Source: Eulemur rufifrons (taxonomy: Eukaryota > Chordata > Mammalia > Primates > Lemuridae). From it: a DNA stretch of 64,000 nucleotides. Positions 47,371 to 60,935 of the stretch are shown here, one piece after another. The notes below the pieces were generated by a model. It saw only the letters and a program-made list of their open reading frames with translations. It did not search any database and was not told where the DNA came from. The translations under genes were made by a program, and so were the position numbers. Each line of letters begins with the position of its first letter. Position 1 is the stretch's first letter. The stretch spans positions 175,362,001-175,426,000 of the forward strand of contig NC_090989.1 of NCBI RefSeq assembly GCF_041146395.1. The letters are read 5' to 3'.

Positions 47371-49916
47371 TTTTTAAAAGTGCTTTATAAATGAATATTC
47401 ATTATGAAAGTAGTAAGTTCATGGCAGAAGATATGAAAAATACATAAATGAATTAAAATAATAATTAAAAAAATCAAGTGTGATACCATTACCTACACAT
47501 GACACATTGTCAACATTTTGGGACATGCTTAAGAAAAGCAATTTTCTTAAGCAAAACTGGAATCATTATTTATGGTCTTTTGAAAATTGCTTTTTGAAAT
47601 TAAAGGCACACTGAGTATAGATTTATTTCAAATCTCATTTCTATACTCAGGTTCCAAAAACACAGCCCCAATATCACCACCCTACTCTAGAATCTTCTGT
47701 AAAAGCTTTCAACAGAAGACTCAGAACAGCAGAAAGCACCCAACTAATTTTTATATTACACTTAGTAACCATAGGAAGGAGGCCCAAGGCCTCCAGAATT
47801 GAAGAATCACACAGTAACATGTAGCATTAACAGAATGTTTCAATTCTTTTGCCCCCAAAGCATGTAACTACAGAGCAACTTCTCACTGACTTTGCATGGC
47901 CAGTAAGTAGCACTGTAACTCTTTCTTTGCAAAGAACAAACTAACTTGATTTTTGTGGAAGTTAAGTTGCCAACATTATATTGGGTTAAAATGAAACAGA
48001 ACAAAAATCAGAACTTTCAGCCCATGCTGCATCTTTAAACTTTGAGGCTAAATAGATTAAAATTAAGCATGATTAGTCTTTACCATCTCCTCCCTCCCAC
48101 CAGCATCAACATCACGCACTAGCTATATTTTCCAGTCCAGTTTCTTCAGGGTAAAACACTTTCTCATGAGACTGCTTGTGGTCAGAGCTGACTATGTCAC
48201 AGGAAAAACGCTTCTCATGATCTCTAGATCATACCCCTTCCAGGTCTAGCCTGAGCCTTAAATACAGACACACCCGGAAACTGTAAATGATTTTAACGAC
48301 AGGACTTTTTCCCACCTCAAAAGTGGGATAATCTTTGCAGCCTACCTATGTCCTTAGGGTGTCCTGAGTATTAATGAGTTAACATTAGTCAGGCACTTTG
48401 ATTTCTGCAGACAAAGGGCTCTGTATAAGTACAAAGTATGATTATCCGACCCAACTGCTTTTTGGAGAGTCACCCGAGATGACAACAGAGGAGGCAGAAA
48501 AGCTAATGTTTCCATCATGGTCCTCTCAAGAGTGAAGCCACCTCCCTGTGACATGCAGGGCAATACTGGTGGGAGCTACACTGTGTCTGAACCTCTGTTG
48601 CACTGTTCCCTTATATAGTCAACGAAGAGGGAATCCCTTCTGTGTGCATATTTTCAACCCACATTCCAAAACACTATAGGCAATGAAACAGATTTTCAGC
48701 TGTGATTTATAGCGCTTGATACGACTGAGCCAGGCACTGTGCTGGGATCATGCACATCATTTTTTTCAGATGTATATAAGTGAGGAAGCCCCTACGGAAA
48801 ACCATGCTCCAGTTTTTAAAGAAACGTGCCAGTGTGCACACATGCATCAGCAAATGCCTGTGTAATAAGAATGCAAACTCCACCTGAGAATTAAAACCAA
48901 AAAAGAAAAAAAAAAAAAAAGATAGATTTTAGTTTGCTTATTTTAAAATCTAGATTTCACACAGATTTGAACCTTTCCCTTGGCCTCTGGAGGAGCCGAT
49001 TTGAGATAATGACAACCTTGAAGATCATGAAATACATTACCTAATATTAAAGACTACAGGTATTTTTGAGGGACAGAGACGTAGAAGTAGACTGCCTGCA
49101 TTGCAGCACCTGCCTGATGTTTTTAAAAAGAGGGGCAAAATATTGGGCCTCTAATAAATCACGTTGTACCCTGGCCACAGACATTAGATCATAATGTAGC
49201 CTTCAACAAAACTGTAAGAGCTACTGACTTATCCAGTGGTACCATGATTTCAAACACAGACATATACACCCATAAAGTAGAGCTACTGAGGCAGGCCTAC
49301 CTAAGCAAAGTATCTAGAAAAAGCCTAACTACTGAACAAACGAATCCTGGTAAATCTTGTCCCATAAAAGCATATGCTGCAATACACTGATTCTCTCAGG
49401 GAAAAGCCTGGCAAATTCTCTGAAGGTAAAAAGGCTCCGGAGCCTTCAGGGTTAACTCAGTTGCCTTTAAAAGAAAAAGGACACATATAATTTCCTTTTA
49501 TCATAAAACAATGCATTTATTATTTTCTGTGTATCTGTTAAAGGGCATGGCTTTCTGAGTGGAAAACAAAACAGAACTTGGTCACATGTTTATTTGCTTC
49601 AGCTACTCCCTTCCCCTTCTGATAAATAATCAAACATGTCATCCAGAAAAAACAAAACCAGCGAGCTGGGAAATTTGATGGTCATCAAATAGACTGAGAT
49701 ACCAAGAAAAGCAGCCCACTGTTCCCACACTGAGTTTTCAGCCCCCACACCTACACTAACATCTGAGTAAATACCTTCAGTCACTCTTTCCATTTTCCCT
49801 GCAATTACTCCTACTGTTAAACAAATTGTCCTTAAGGCAGTCACAAACATCTTATTTTTTTCTTGCAAAGGAGAACAACTTCTGAACATTCAAAAAGCCA
49901 TGGCGGCCACAGCAAT

Positions 49917-49949
49917 ACACACACACACACACACACACACATGCACACA
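49917..49949. repeat. (CA)n microsatellite
   Basis: About thirteen CA units plus an ATGCACACACA extension. Confidence 0.95.
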
Positions 49950-52039
49950 CAAATTTATTTTATGTATTTAAATGTTTCTTCTATTAGAGGTTTGGACAAC
50001 TACAGAGCATATTTCTTTCTCTCTTCTGAGAGATACTGTTTTAGACAGTAAAATTTAAGGATATTTAGTCTGGGGAACTAACAAACAATTAGTAGTAACA
50101 ATTCCCTTAAGATCAAAAGAGCTAATTTTCCATTTCCTGTCTATTCCCTGACCAGTAAATAGTTTAAAAAAAAAAAAAATTAACACCTGCCTTACCAATT
50201 ACAGTGAAGTTGGGAGTCAGGATTGAGGGGTATGGAGGGAGAGGAGAGAGGCAAGAGGAATGACTACAGCCAGGAAAAGGTGGAACCCTTTAAAAAAAAA
50301 ACACCAAACCATGTGTTTAAAAAGTCATTTCAACAGAAAGGACCAAGAGAGCAGTTACATCGTTCTTCCACACAGAGCAAAGGGGCAGCCGGAGTCCAAG
50401 GGTTTTCCCTGCCATACTAATTATGCACAAAGAAAATTTTGAAAAGAGCCTCCCAACATCAAAGTTAACAACCATTGCTGAAAGTGAGGCAGGCTTTCCC
50501 CTTCCTTTTGCAGCCCACTCCACTGAAACAATAGTAATATGAATGAGATAATGACCATGCGTGTTTCAGCACTCTGACTTTTATTGGCATGAAATTGGTA
50601 CAAATATTATCAAGACCGATTTACAAATGATGACGGTGGCATGATGCAAAACATCAGAGCACGATTCCGTAGACGCAGAATTACAAAGCCACCATCCCCG
50701 TATTCTCTTACTACTTGTGATAACAGGAAGGAAAAGAAGGCAACACAAAACAATGTCACAAGAAGCAGAGAGAGGTTCTAATCTACGTTCAGCCTATAAA
50801 ACTCTCCTGACAAGACACGGCTGCCTACTTAGCTGATTCTATCCAAAGACACGTTTGAAAGCAAGGGAGTGGAATTAAACAAGAAGTTAGAAGGAACCGG
50901 TCCTCTCAAACCTCTAAAAAGAAAAAAAGAAAAAAAAAAAAAGCCTTTGATGGAGAAAGGGAGGGAGGGAAGAGAAAAAAAGCAGTAAACAAGTTGGATC
51001 ATCTTATTTTGCCCTCCAGAGAATGTCTGCACAAGAACGGATCCCTAGTTTCAAAGTTTAACCCAGCAAAAACGTTCTTTTTCTCTGGACACTTACAGAG
51101 AAAATGAAGAGTTTGACGAAGGGAGCCCGTACTGTCTGCCTTTGGATTTCCGTCTTCTTGCTGTAGATGGGTTCTGGCTGTTTCTGTGAAGCGGGGGTTG
51201 CCGAGTGGTAAAAAAGATGTTTGAATAAACAGGAAGTGCTGTGCGGCTGAAGCACACTCGAGGAGAAAACACACTGGAACATTGCCCTTTGTAGGCAAAC
51301 CTCAGGGAGGCTTGCCTCCACAGTAGCTGGCTGGGCTCTCACTAAATGACAAAGAAACCACAAGAATTCCTCAAGTAATTCTTCACTTTCAAAGTTGAAA
51401 GATCAGTGCGAGCTTGCAGGTAATTTTCAAAGTTGCATTTAGCACTTAAAGAAATCTATTAATGCCACACGTATCTGAATCGCTCCAGGTCTGCAAGCAG
51501 CAACATAGCACAGCAGTGCGCCCTGGCTAGACCAAGCCCTAGCCAAACACAGCTCATTCACGCAAATACACACCAACAGGGTTTCGGGAAACCTGCTCTG
51601 GAGATATTTTTGTGGTGACATTTACATAGCCAAGATGCTTTAAAAAAAAAAAAAAGAAGAAGAAGAGGAAAGAAAGAAAATTCAGATTTTGCAGACTTTA
51701 GAGGATTTTGTCACATGTATTTTTAAAGAACACATCGTCCCGCATTCTAGGGATATGCCCTGGATCTCCCTTTGGCTGCTTTTTCTTTACATTTTCCTTC
51801 TCTGCGATCAGCCACACTACCTGTTTATCTAGAGATGCCTACCTTGCCTACTTCAACACTCCTTAACCCACTCCTAACTAATTATCAAAGTCCTGTCTTC
51901 TGTCACCCGGGTAACTTGACAGATACTGTAAAGAAAAGTAAACTGCTGAAGGCATAGCAAGTCAGCTTGAAAAACAGGATGAAGAGTTGAACAGCCATAT
52001 TCAATTTAAAAAAAAAAAAAAGGAGGAAGAAAAGGATTC

Positions 52040-52460
52040 CTTCTGAAAATGTACTGCTGTTGTGGCAATGTTCTGCCACGGAAGCAACTGATTTGTTATT
52101 TAGCGTGGAATGCTGGACTGTCTGTCATCCAGGTGCTAATACTCGGCTAAAATAACTCATTGGGAGCTGTCAGTGGGATGTTTACATAGGCCCCAATCTT
52201 TTCTTCATAGAAGGAAATTTTTTACTGGAATTCATCTTCTTTTGATCTCACATTCAAAGCAACGGCAGCTTGATAGACATTCAAGTCTGAAAGCAAATCC
52301 AGACGCTGAAGATAAACCGCCAGAATATGACAGGCAGAAGCATCTAAAGCTTATAAAAATGAAGAGAACAGCATGTCGCCTGAGTATTACAATAGCAGAA
52401 ATCAAGAGACATATTAGGTGGAACTGATCAGCCACAAAAACAGTTCAAAAGGCAGATCAT
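52040..52460. promoter_or_regulatory. Candidate enhancer with a consensus forkhead site
   Basis: Repeat-free block. TGTTTAC at 52179-52185 is a full forkhead consensus. Nearby are CACGGAAGC (near 52077) and AGCGTGG. Enhancer role inferred only. Confidence 0.25.
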
Positions 52461-54283
52461 AGACACAGAGGACTAGGCTAGGGGGAAAAAAAAGGGAAAG
52501 ATCTGGTTTACTGCCTGCCCTCCCGCCTGAGCCCCATGCCTGCCTCTCCACTTTTAGGAGGGGTGGAGTATCCAATGCAAATGTTCCTCTCTTACTCAGC
52601 TGGTCCAGCAAATGATTTCCGAGCAATCCATTTGCAAGGGGCAGGGGAAAAGGCAGACTCTTACCTTGCTCAGTGTCCAACATGCTGCATTTTATTAGCA
52701 TCCCCTGTATCTGCTCTGAGATGCAGTATCAAAAGGCACACAGCCTAGGCACCGTTGAAGTGGGCGACCAGGAAAACCATCTTTCAACAAAGGTCTATAA
52801 GTAGTTCAAGATGGAACTAGAGGGCTCTAGGCAGTCCGGTTCCCTAAAATGGCTTGTGACTGAATGAATGCAAATGCTCTAGCCTCAGTCACACACAGAG
52901 ATAGACACGTTCTGTCCTTCAGATACATGTAACCGCTCAACACCTAGTATCTTGCAAGCCAACACTTAGTAAAGCCTTAAGGGAATTATTGCAAGAACTT
53001 TCTTAGAGGCACACGATTCTTTTTTTTTTTTTTTTAAATAAAGCCTCTTATTTTAATTAGAGTCAGTGCATATAACAAAAAAGTAATTCTCCTAACAATT
53101 TTGTACTTAGAGCTGTTTGTTAACAAACACTGAATGGGAACAGGCAGCATCAGGTTAAAGGGCAACAGAATTCCACATTATAATTTAGCCTGCGGTTATT
53201 CCTGATTGCGAACACCCTCTGGGACTGCAAAGCAAGATTTTCTTTTGCAGCATGCTTGGATTTTTAAAATTAGTGCCTCCCCCCCTTTTTTGCATAATAA
53301 ACCAAGAGTAAAATATGGATTTAAAAATGTACAAACCAATTTAAAAAGCTGTAATCAGTTTAGAATTTGCCTTGTGCAAACAAGATTCCTGGGTAACTAA
53401 GTTACAAATGTAAAAACCAAACATAACAAACAAACAGAGCAAAAACCCGATTAGATTCTAAGACTTTTAAAAAAGATACTTTCTGTCATGCCTGTACAGC
53501 TATCGGATATGCTAAAGTTGATGATTTTTCTTTAAACTGTGCTAGTTCAATCTGTTAAAGTCACCACTGTTCTTCTCTAACCTTAAAAAAAAAAAAAAAA
53601 AGCAAACAAACATAGTTGCTTTCAACACTTGCTCAAAAATCTCCCAACTAAATATTCCATGTTGTTGTAATTGTTACATTTATCCAAAACACAGGGAGGT
53701 TTACTGTGAAAAGTGAAATGCAAATTCCCTTATACATTATAAAATATATTCTTCCTCTACAAAGAATGCTGCCACCACTGTGATACAAGGAATAGCAACA
53801 ATCCATTTCTCATGGCCATTAAAAGTGTTTTTTTTTTTTTGAAATCTGCCACGTATAAAGACCTTCATTAGTATAATTAAATGACTGTTGGGTTTTTGTG
53901 ATATAAACAACTTTTGATATGTCATTTAAAAACTTCATAATAACATCATTAAAGAGCTACCATTTTTAAAAGAGAGATTGTCTGCTCAGGGCCATGGAAT
54001 AGTAGTCTCGCTCTGGGCCTCTTCCTCCTCTCCCTTTCAGACTTCTTGTGGACTTGAATGTCACCATAGACCTTGAATCCTTGAATGTGAAATGGCTTCA
54101 CGCTAATTGCTCTAATTGCTTGAAGATGTGCAGGCAGGTGAAACCTGATCCCCATGGCCATTGTAGAGACCAAGAACAACACTGGAATGTTTACACAGTG
54201 GTTTGATTTTAATAGACAGAAGGGCTGAGTTTAAGACAGCGAAAACACAGCTAATAGGTGACCTCTTAATGTAGTCCTCCTTC

Positions 54284-54306
54284 AAATAAATAAATAAATA
54301 AATAAA
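54284..54306. repeat. (AAAT)n microsatellite
   Basis: Five to six AAAT units. Confidence 0.9.
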
Positions 54307-56289
54307 AGGACACACAACAAAATACAATTTCAATTGCATGTTCTAAAAGGCAGTGTCCTAAATACCAAGGTTATTTGCCTGACTCTTGGAGTTGAGTACA
54401 CGTTACATTGTACCTGACATTTTACGCCCGAAACTCTACCCGAATACTTTTTTTTTTTTTACTTTAAAACAAAAAAGCACTTTATATGTCAGTCACCTTA
54501 CAAACAGATTATGACTCTATGGTATTTTCAAGTAAGTGCATTCATTTAAATTTTAAATTGAATATTTTTCACTCCTCTGATAATCCTTGTCCCTTAAAGG
54601 GGAAGGCTTGTGTCTCCTTGTTTGGTCCTTTGCTTCCTCTGCCCCCTATTTATGGAATTCTCGACCTTTGTACATTCCTTGATTGCAGCTGAAGTTGAGC
54701 CCAAGTCCACTCACGTTGGTGCTTTAGACAAATGTACAAGCTTTCCAGATCTTTTTTTCTTTGTTGCTGTGTGGGACTGTGATTTGCCTCTCACTTAGAG
54801 AGGCTAAGGTGGCCATGACAGTGGCTTAAATAGTTATTCAACAGCAGTGGATATTGTAATGACTAGGAATGGACACAGAGGTTTAACAATGGCACCCCAG
54901 GGTCCTCTCTTAACAGAGCACAAATGTAACTACACTGGATAGGAAATACCTGACAGCAAGGCCCAGATAAAAATGTACCAGCACCTACAAGGTGTCAGTA
55001 ACAAAAGGAAACTCACAAAGGTTAGGGGCAATAAGTTTAGACAGGTGTTAAGATACAGATAGATAATCTCAAGAATCTGAATGTACAAGAATATTTCACA
55101 TATAGCCAAGGAAACACTGCTGAACAGAAAATAAGAATTAAACATTTACTACAGAATGAAAAAATACCCCGAAACAATGAAACTGTTTTAAGGTTAAGCT
55201 GGGCAATCTAAAGCAATAGATACACCTTGTACATGAGAACAGAAAAACAGGAGAGATACCCCATGCAGCAGGAGTACTGCCTAATTGCTGCTCTGCCAAG
55301 CTATGCTGTATATGAACTTCTGATGATGAAATACAACACGCAGAAGGAAGGAGGAAAAAGTCCTTTTTTAAGCCATGAAACAATTTTAATTATATACATT
55401 AAGTAATAAGTATAAGAGTTTTCTTGCCTGGACTATTTGTCCTTCAAACACTGAACGACAAAATGATGAGACAAAAATAACAGCAGAGAACATCCTTTCC
55501 AATCACAGCCACCTCACATATGTTTGTAGACACTCATACCTTGTTCTAAAAGTTATAATCCCCTATTAAGAAGTAATGTCCCACTCCACCCCCAAAAAAG
55601 GAGCAGGGATGAACATCCATTTAAAGATCAAGTATAAACTAGTCCAAGCCAGTGAGAGGAACACAAAGGGAAAAAGTAAACAGGCTGCCTCCCCCGCCCC
55701 AGCCCCAAATAGTTCCCCTTTGAAAGTTCTAAGTGGTAAGTGCCTGGTACCAAGGGCTGCTGTGTTCCTTGGAGGGGTCAGCGAAGCTATGCTAAACTGA
55801 CAGGTTCAGTTTACAGCAGGCCAGAACTTTGTTTGGATATACTGGCCTTGTTCACCGCCAGCTTAACAACAGATGGCTAGAAAACTTTCATTATGTTGCA
55901 CAGGACTGAACTGCAAACAATCCAGAAAACTGTGAAAAGTTTAACTCCATCTAAACCAATGTGCCAAACGAGGGCCCATCCAGAGCCAGTGAACCAGCTT
56001 AGGGCCCAGGGGACTGTGTAAGTGATGGTTAAAACAAAACGGCCCAAGTCAAGTAAAGGCACCTTTCCAGACTCCAACACAGCAGCAACCCACCCAAGTC
56101 TCTATTTAACTGTTCAAAGGCCAGGCTTTATAAGAACTTGTACCGACTATGCCTTTTATATTTTCCCAAAATGTACTGTCAGACTTTCCCTCTCTTTGGA
56201 GAAAGAAAATCTTCTTCTAGACCATTCCCAATTCCCAAGCTCCCTTCCTGCTTTCCCTTTTCCTGGAAGTTGGGAGGACGGGACCAAAT

Positions 56290-56960
56290 AGTCCCACCCT
56301 AAAACCTAGATTTAAATATGATTTATGCAAATCTGTATATAATTTAAATATTCATTAAATCGATGCAATCACATGAACCCTAATATCTCCTAATGCTCTG
56401 AGACAGGTTATAAACGTACCTTCAAAGGTTTAATTCAATTGGCAATCTGAGAAGTCTTATCACTGAAAATGTGTTATTTTCATATCATTCAAGAAATGAA
56501 CAAATGTGTTTTCCACAAATGTATTCTAGAAGCTACCCTTTCCTGTTATTGAAAGAAAATTGTGTTTATTACTCCTTTAGCATAGTGTAAACTCATAAAC
56601 GTCAACAGAGAGTACAAGGAAAACTGTCAACTAAATATTGTTTCCTTCATGAGCTGTTCTTCCAAGTCAATTACGCTTTTCAACTTCTGGGGCATTGTAT
56701 GATAAACTGGCAGTAAAAATCATTCACATTAATATACCATGGTGCCTTGCCTGCAAAAGGTAATTAAAGAAGTAAATGACTCATAAGAATAGACATATTA
56801 GCTGCAAAATGAAAGGCAACTGAGCTGCCACATAAAAATATGTACCATTAAGATACTGCATTTTCATATTCCTGTAATCAGCTTCAGTAGACTAATGCTT
56901 ATTTAATCCAGTTCTGTGCTAAGTCCATCAACAACTGTTTTTTGCTGTTTTCTCCTTGAC
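56290..56960. promoter_or_regulatory. Candidate enhancer with octamer and homeodomain cores
   Basis: AT-rich repeat-free block. ATGCAAAT octamer (POU) at 56325-56332, TAATTA at 56761, and a TGACTCA AP-1-like site near 56778. Appearance is that of a conserved noncoding element. Conservation not tested. Confidence 0.3.
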
Positions 56961-58149
56961 TGAACATTATGAGAGCAGGTTTAGAATAAATACTGCAATG
57001 AGATTTTTGCATACTCAATTGAAGAACAGGTTTTTACATTTTAAAATCTATTTTTCTTTCCCTGAGAAATACAACATTAAAAAAAGATTACCGGTAGGGG
57101 GAAAAAAAAGAAAAAAATGTATATATATTGCTAGCTACACATGTCTCTTTAAATGGCAGAACATTTCAGGGAAATATTTGTTTCCATATTCGCCATTTCT
57201 GACCTGTTCGACTATCAGCATAAGGGTGTCATACTGCCACTTGCCAGATTTCAGCTTCCTTTATGAAGCACTCCCTTTTGTTAATAATGTCTTCCATTAG
57301 CATTAGCAGGATGAGGGCAATTTATCCTTTGGCAGGCATGGAGGGAAAAGGCAAGAAATGAAGAGGGAGTTGGTGCGTGGGGTGGTAGGAGAGGCTCTTA
57401 GACTTGCCTCCTGGCCCCCGAGTCCTTTTCCTTCCAGACAGTTAGCTACCCGACTGGGTAAAGCCTTCTCAAAGAGAAGTGAATTGACCCTTAAATTAAG
57501 CGCTCTATGTTCCAATCTCTGGCTTCCAAACTGACATTTTGCTCTATTCTTCCTATTCCTTTATATTTCAGTGCTTCCTTGAGTGTCCAGCCAAACCACA
57601 GAAGAACATCATCCATGTAGTCTGAGATTTTTCACTCATGCGCTCACCTCTCTGCTGCTGGGACCTAGATCTTAACCACTGACATGGGTCCACCATTTGC
57701 AGTATTCCTATTTCTGGTAATATTAGATGAATGAAGTTTCCTAGGGACTGGAGAAATGCCTATTCTTGTTGTGGAAATTAGGGCTCTTTGTTGATAACTG
57801 ATGCAGTCTGAGGCTTTGCCAATGCAGTTTGAGAGTTTAAGCTTTCAAAACTCTTGCAACTCCTCTGATGCCCAATGCCAGCAGTGAAAATCAGCCTAGA
57901 AAACATTCTATCATGTTTACTGACAATTCACCCAATTTCAGTAACATCTAAATGCATCTGGATGGTGTTCACTAACGTATTAATAAATCCAATGGGAATT
58001 TCTGATCTGTTTTTGGTTTTGTTTTGTTTTGCAAGATCATGGGCTTTCCACAAAGGTAAAGTTCTAGATTTCTATGTAAGTTGTGCCTTCTCCCCTCCCC
58101 TCCTCCTGTGAGTATAAAAATCTCTTTGGCTTTAAAATTGATGAGTAGC

Positions 58150-58680
58150 CAGCCAGACCCTTAGGGGGCAGTTCAGGATGTGAGGGTGGCCCCACAAGGA
58201 CCCTCAGCTATTTATTTATCTTTTCACAGTTCTGGGAACTGTGGAGAGCCTCCCAGGTTTAGGCTGGATCTTCCCTTGTAATGCATCATTGCCTGGTGTT
58301 CGAGCAGACACCACTCCGAACCACAATTAATGAGCTCTAGTCCTTTTTCTAATTAAGGAACAAAGGTTCCTGTGTGCACAGAATGGTGACGCTGTCTGGA
58401 GAACACACGTGGAGGAAGAAGCAAATGCTTCTAATTGCCTCAAAATGGGATTTTTTTAATATTTAGGAAAATAATGGGATCGGGAAATAAGAGCGTTTCC
58501 AACATCCTTTACAAATAGGCCTTTACAAAATATGGTTAGCTGTTAATAATACATCATTATCAAAAATGGAAAGTTACGAATATGATGCATGTAACCTTTG
58601 TATTCGTGTGAATTAACCTATATGTACGAATACAATGATACGTGAATTAGTTTTTAAAAATACATTAAAAAAAATAAAAG
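58150..58680. promoter_or_regulatory. Candidate enhancer with CpG-bearing palindrome
   Basis: Repeat-free. ACAATTAATGAG near 58323, TAATTA at 58350, CACACGTGGA E-box near 58404, and a 10-bp inverted repeat at 58598-58635 that contains CG in both arms. Confidence 0.3.
58598..58635. repeat. Perfect 10-bp inverted repeat
   Basis: TTGTATTCGT (58598-58607) and ACGAATACAA (58626-58635) with an 18-base spacer. A related ACGAATA occurs at about 58576. Confidence 0.9.
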
Positions 58681-59299
58681 GCCCTCCTCTGCAAAAGAAA
58701 GGCGAGAAGGCAGCTTCCTCTGAGCCTGATATTCCTCAGACCTTAGCAGATTAGGATTCAAACATGTAATTAAGAAAGATAACCTCAGTTTTTATAGTAA
58801 TTAGGGGCTGTGGGAAATAGGATACTATCTCTCAAAAGTGTTACAAATACACCACACTTCTAAATAACCTGCAATGCTTGGAAAGTATACTCACTACCAA
58901 GGGCAAAGCTGCTATGCAGTGAGGGAACAGTAAATGACAGACTGGCGTTCAAGTCCATTAGCTGCTATGTGATAGGAGCACATTCACTAGCACGCGACCT
59001 GTGAAAAATCTTAGATCTCTTTAAATCTTTGAATTGGATTACTGCATTAATTCTTAAGAACTGCAATCCTTCAACCAAGTCAAATTACCCTCATTAACAG
59101 TGGAAAAACTGCCTCTGCAATAAGTTTAAAAAAAAAAAAGATATTTATTACCTATAATCACTTTCACATACTTCACCTAGAAATATGATGAACTGATGCC
59201 AACGACTCTGAAAACAGCATCCTGATTTCGCATATTAATTTGGGTTAAAGTAAAAGCATTTGCACGCTATTTTAAAATTTTTTTGCACATCTGTAGGAA

Positions 59300-59425
59300 T
59301 TTCCCTTTATTATTCCAAGGCTCAGATAAGAAGGGAATAGTTCCATTTTACAGGAGGGGAAACTGGGGCACACACAGATGCGGAGCCAGCGGTCTGAGCT
59401 CTCTCCGCTACTTGGGCACAGCGGA
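59300..59425 (-). repeat. MIR-like fragment (antisense)
   Basis: TTTATTATTCCAAGGCTCAG, TAGTTCCATTTTACAGGAGG, GGAAACTGGGGCACA follow the antisense MIR order. Confidence 0.5.
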
Positions 59426-60330
59426 GTCTGCTGGCCCTCTGTTCTGGGCTCACGCTGCTGGAATTAAATCAGAAATTCAGACGTACGATGCCACTGGAAC
59501 ACAATGCATTGGCTTCTCTCAATCACACTCAGTGAATTAAAAGGCAGGCAAAGTACGTGAGAAGACAGGAATGCAGCTTCAAGTGCAGAAATGACAACCA
59601 CAATAAATACTACAACAGAAGCTGCCTCAACGCTTCCGTCACCACATTTGCCATTTCTGTGTAACCTGACTTGAGGATTCACTGAAGATGTCCTTTTAGA
59701 GTGATTTTTTTTTAATAGAAGAAACGTTAATTGATCTACTCTGCCCTTGTTACTCCTTAAAATGGTCTCACCTGAAATGTGATGACTGCTTGACTGACTT
59801 TGAACAACTTTTGGTACTTTATGGGAAACGAGCTCAAGGAAGCCCCGCTGACTTCGGCTCTGGGCTCCATCCACGATGTTCCTGCATTGGTTCTGTTACT
59901 TCCCAGCACAAGCCGGGGCAGGACAGTCCTCACCCCGGTGAAGGCCACCAAGTGGAGATGGGACTGGGTAGAGGTAAGCCACTCCGTGTTTACTGAACAA
60001 ATAGTTTTCATATTATATATTAAAAAATGGGAAAAGGTGAACAGGTAGATGTTGCTTTCCAGATTTGATATGAATCAACACTTCTAAACAGGTACAATAA
60101 AATGCTAACTGGAGTTCATAATAAAACCCAGAAGCACTGTAATGTTTCAAAGTACCTCTGAATCATCAAAAAAAAAAAAAAAAGATAAATTGTGCTCAGT
60201 GTATTTGTATATGAAATGTATTTCAATCTAAAGATCTGAAACTAGGTAGTCCTTCCTTAAAATATGATGATAAAAATCAATTAAGTAGAATAACATCTCC
60301 AATGATCCTATAATCTACTGTCATTTTTTT
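59426..60330. other. Intronic sequence, no gene recognised
   Basis: Unique sequence, locally GC-richer at 59820-59970. Minus-strand frames of up to 136 codons are present, without recognised domain. Confidence 0.45.
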
Positions 60331-60682
60331 TTAAGATTGAGTATCCCTTATGCAAAATGATGCTTGGGACCAGAAGTGCTTCAGATTTCAGATTTTAGAA
60401 TATCTGTTTACACATTATGAGATATCTTGGGAATGGGATCCAAGTCTAAACACACGATTCATTTATGTTTCATATATGTCTTATACATATAGACTAAAGA
60501 TAATTTTATAAAATACTTCTAATAATTTTGTGCATGAAACAAAGCTTGACTGCATTTTGACTGTGACCCGGCACATGAGGTCATGTGTGGAATTTTTTTT
60601 CCTTGTGAGATCATGTCAGTGCTCAAGAAGTTTCAGATTTTGGAGCCTTTTGGATTTCGGATTTGGGATACACAACCTGTAA
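60331..60682. mobile_element. Tigger-like (TcMar) non-autonomous DNA transposon
   Basis: Left end GATTGAGTATCCCTTATGCA and right end GATACACAACCTGTA are approximate inverted termini. Internal CTTGGGACCAGAAGTGCTTC, ATCTTGGGAATGGGATCC, AATTTTGTGCATGAAACAAA, GATTTTGGAGCCTTTTGGAT fit this element. Exact family name uncertain. Confidence 0.75.
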
Positions 60683-60789
60683 CTTCCAAAACTATGTGCT
60701 GTTAAGATGATCATTTCAATTCCACACCAGATTTTCAGAGTCTTGGTTAAAATAATATAGTTTTGTAATGATGAAAATAACATTTATCA

Positions 60790-60935
60790 GTCTCAATGTG
60801 TGTCAATCATTTGCATTCAGTGTCCTTCTATCCTTCCAATGCCTTTGAGGTGAGAACTGTCATACCCATTTTAGAGAGGAGGAAAACAAGGCTCAGAGTG
60901 GTTGACCATCTTGCCCAATGTCAAACATCTTCTAA
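60790..60935 (-). repeat. MIR (antisense)
   Basis: CCTTCCAATGCCTTTGAGGT, CCCATTTTAGAGAGGAGGAA, AAGGCTCAGAGTGGTTGACC. Confidence 0.6.

Larger units (their letters stand above)
47371..59299. other. Long transposon-poor intron block
   Basis: About 11.9 kb in which I recognise no Alu, L1, LTR or DNA transposon. Only small old MIR pieces (about 48350-48405 and 48690-48775), homopolymer tracts and microsatellites occur. No coding exon is recognised. Sub-blocks of interest are listed separately. Confidence 0.5.

Noticed and set aside
52414..52701. Minus-strand frame of 95 codons considered as an alternative FOXP1 exon
   Set aside because: Correct strand, but I could not match the translation to any FOXP1 isoform I remember, and no convincing splice pair was seen.
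59464..59874. 136-codon minus-strand frame on the FOXP1 strand
   Set aside because: No domain, no recognised FOXP1 isoform sequence and no clear splice boundaries.
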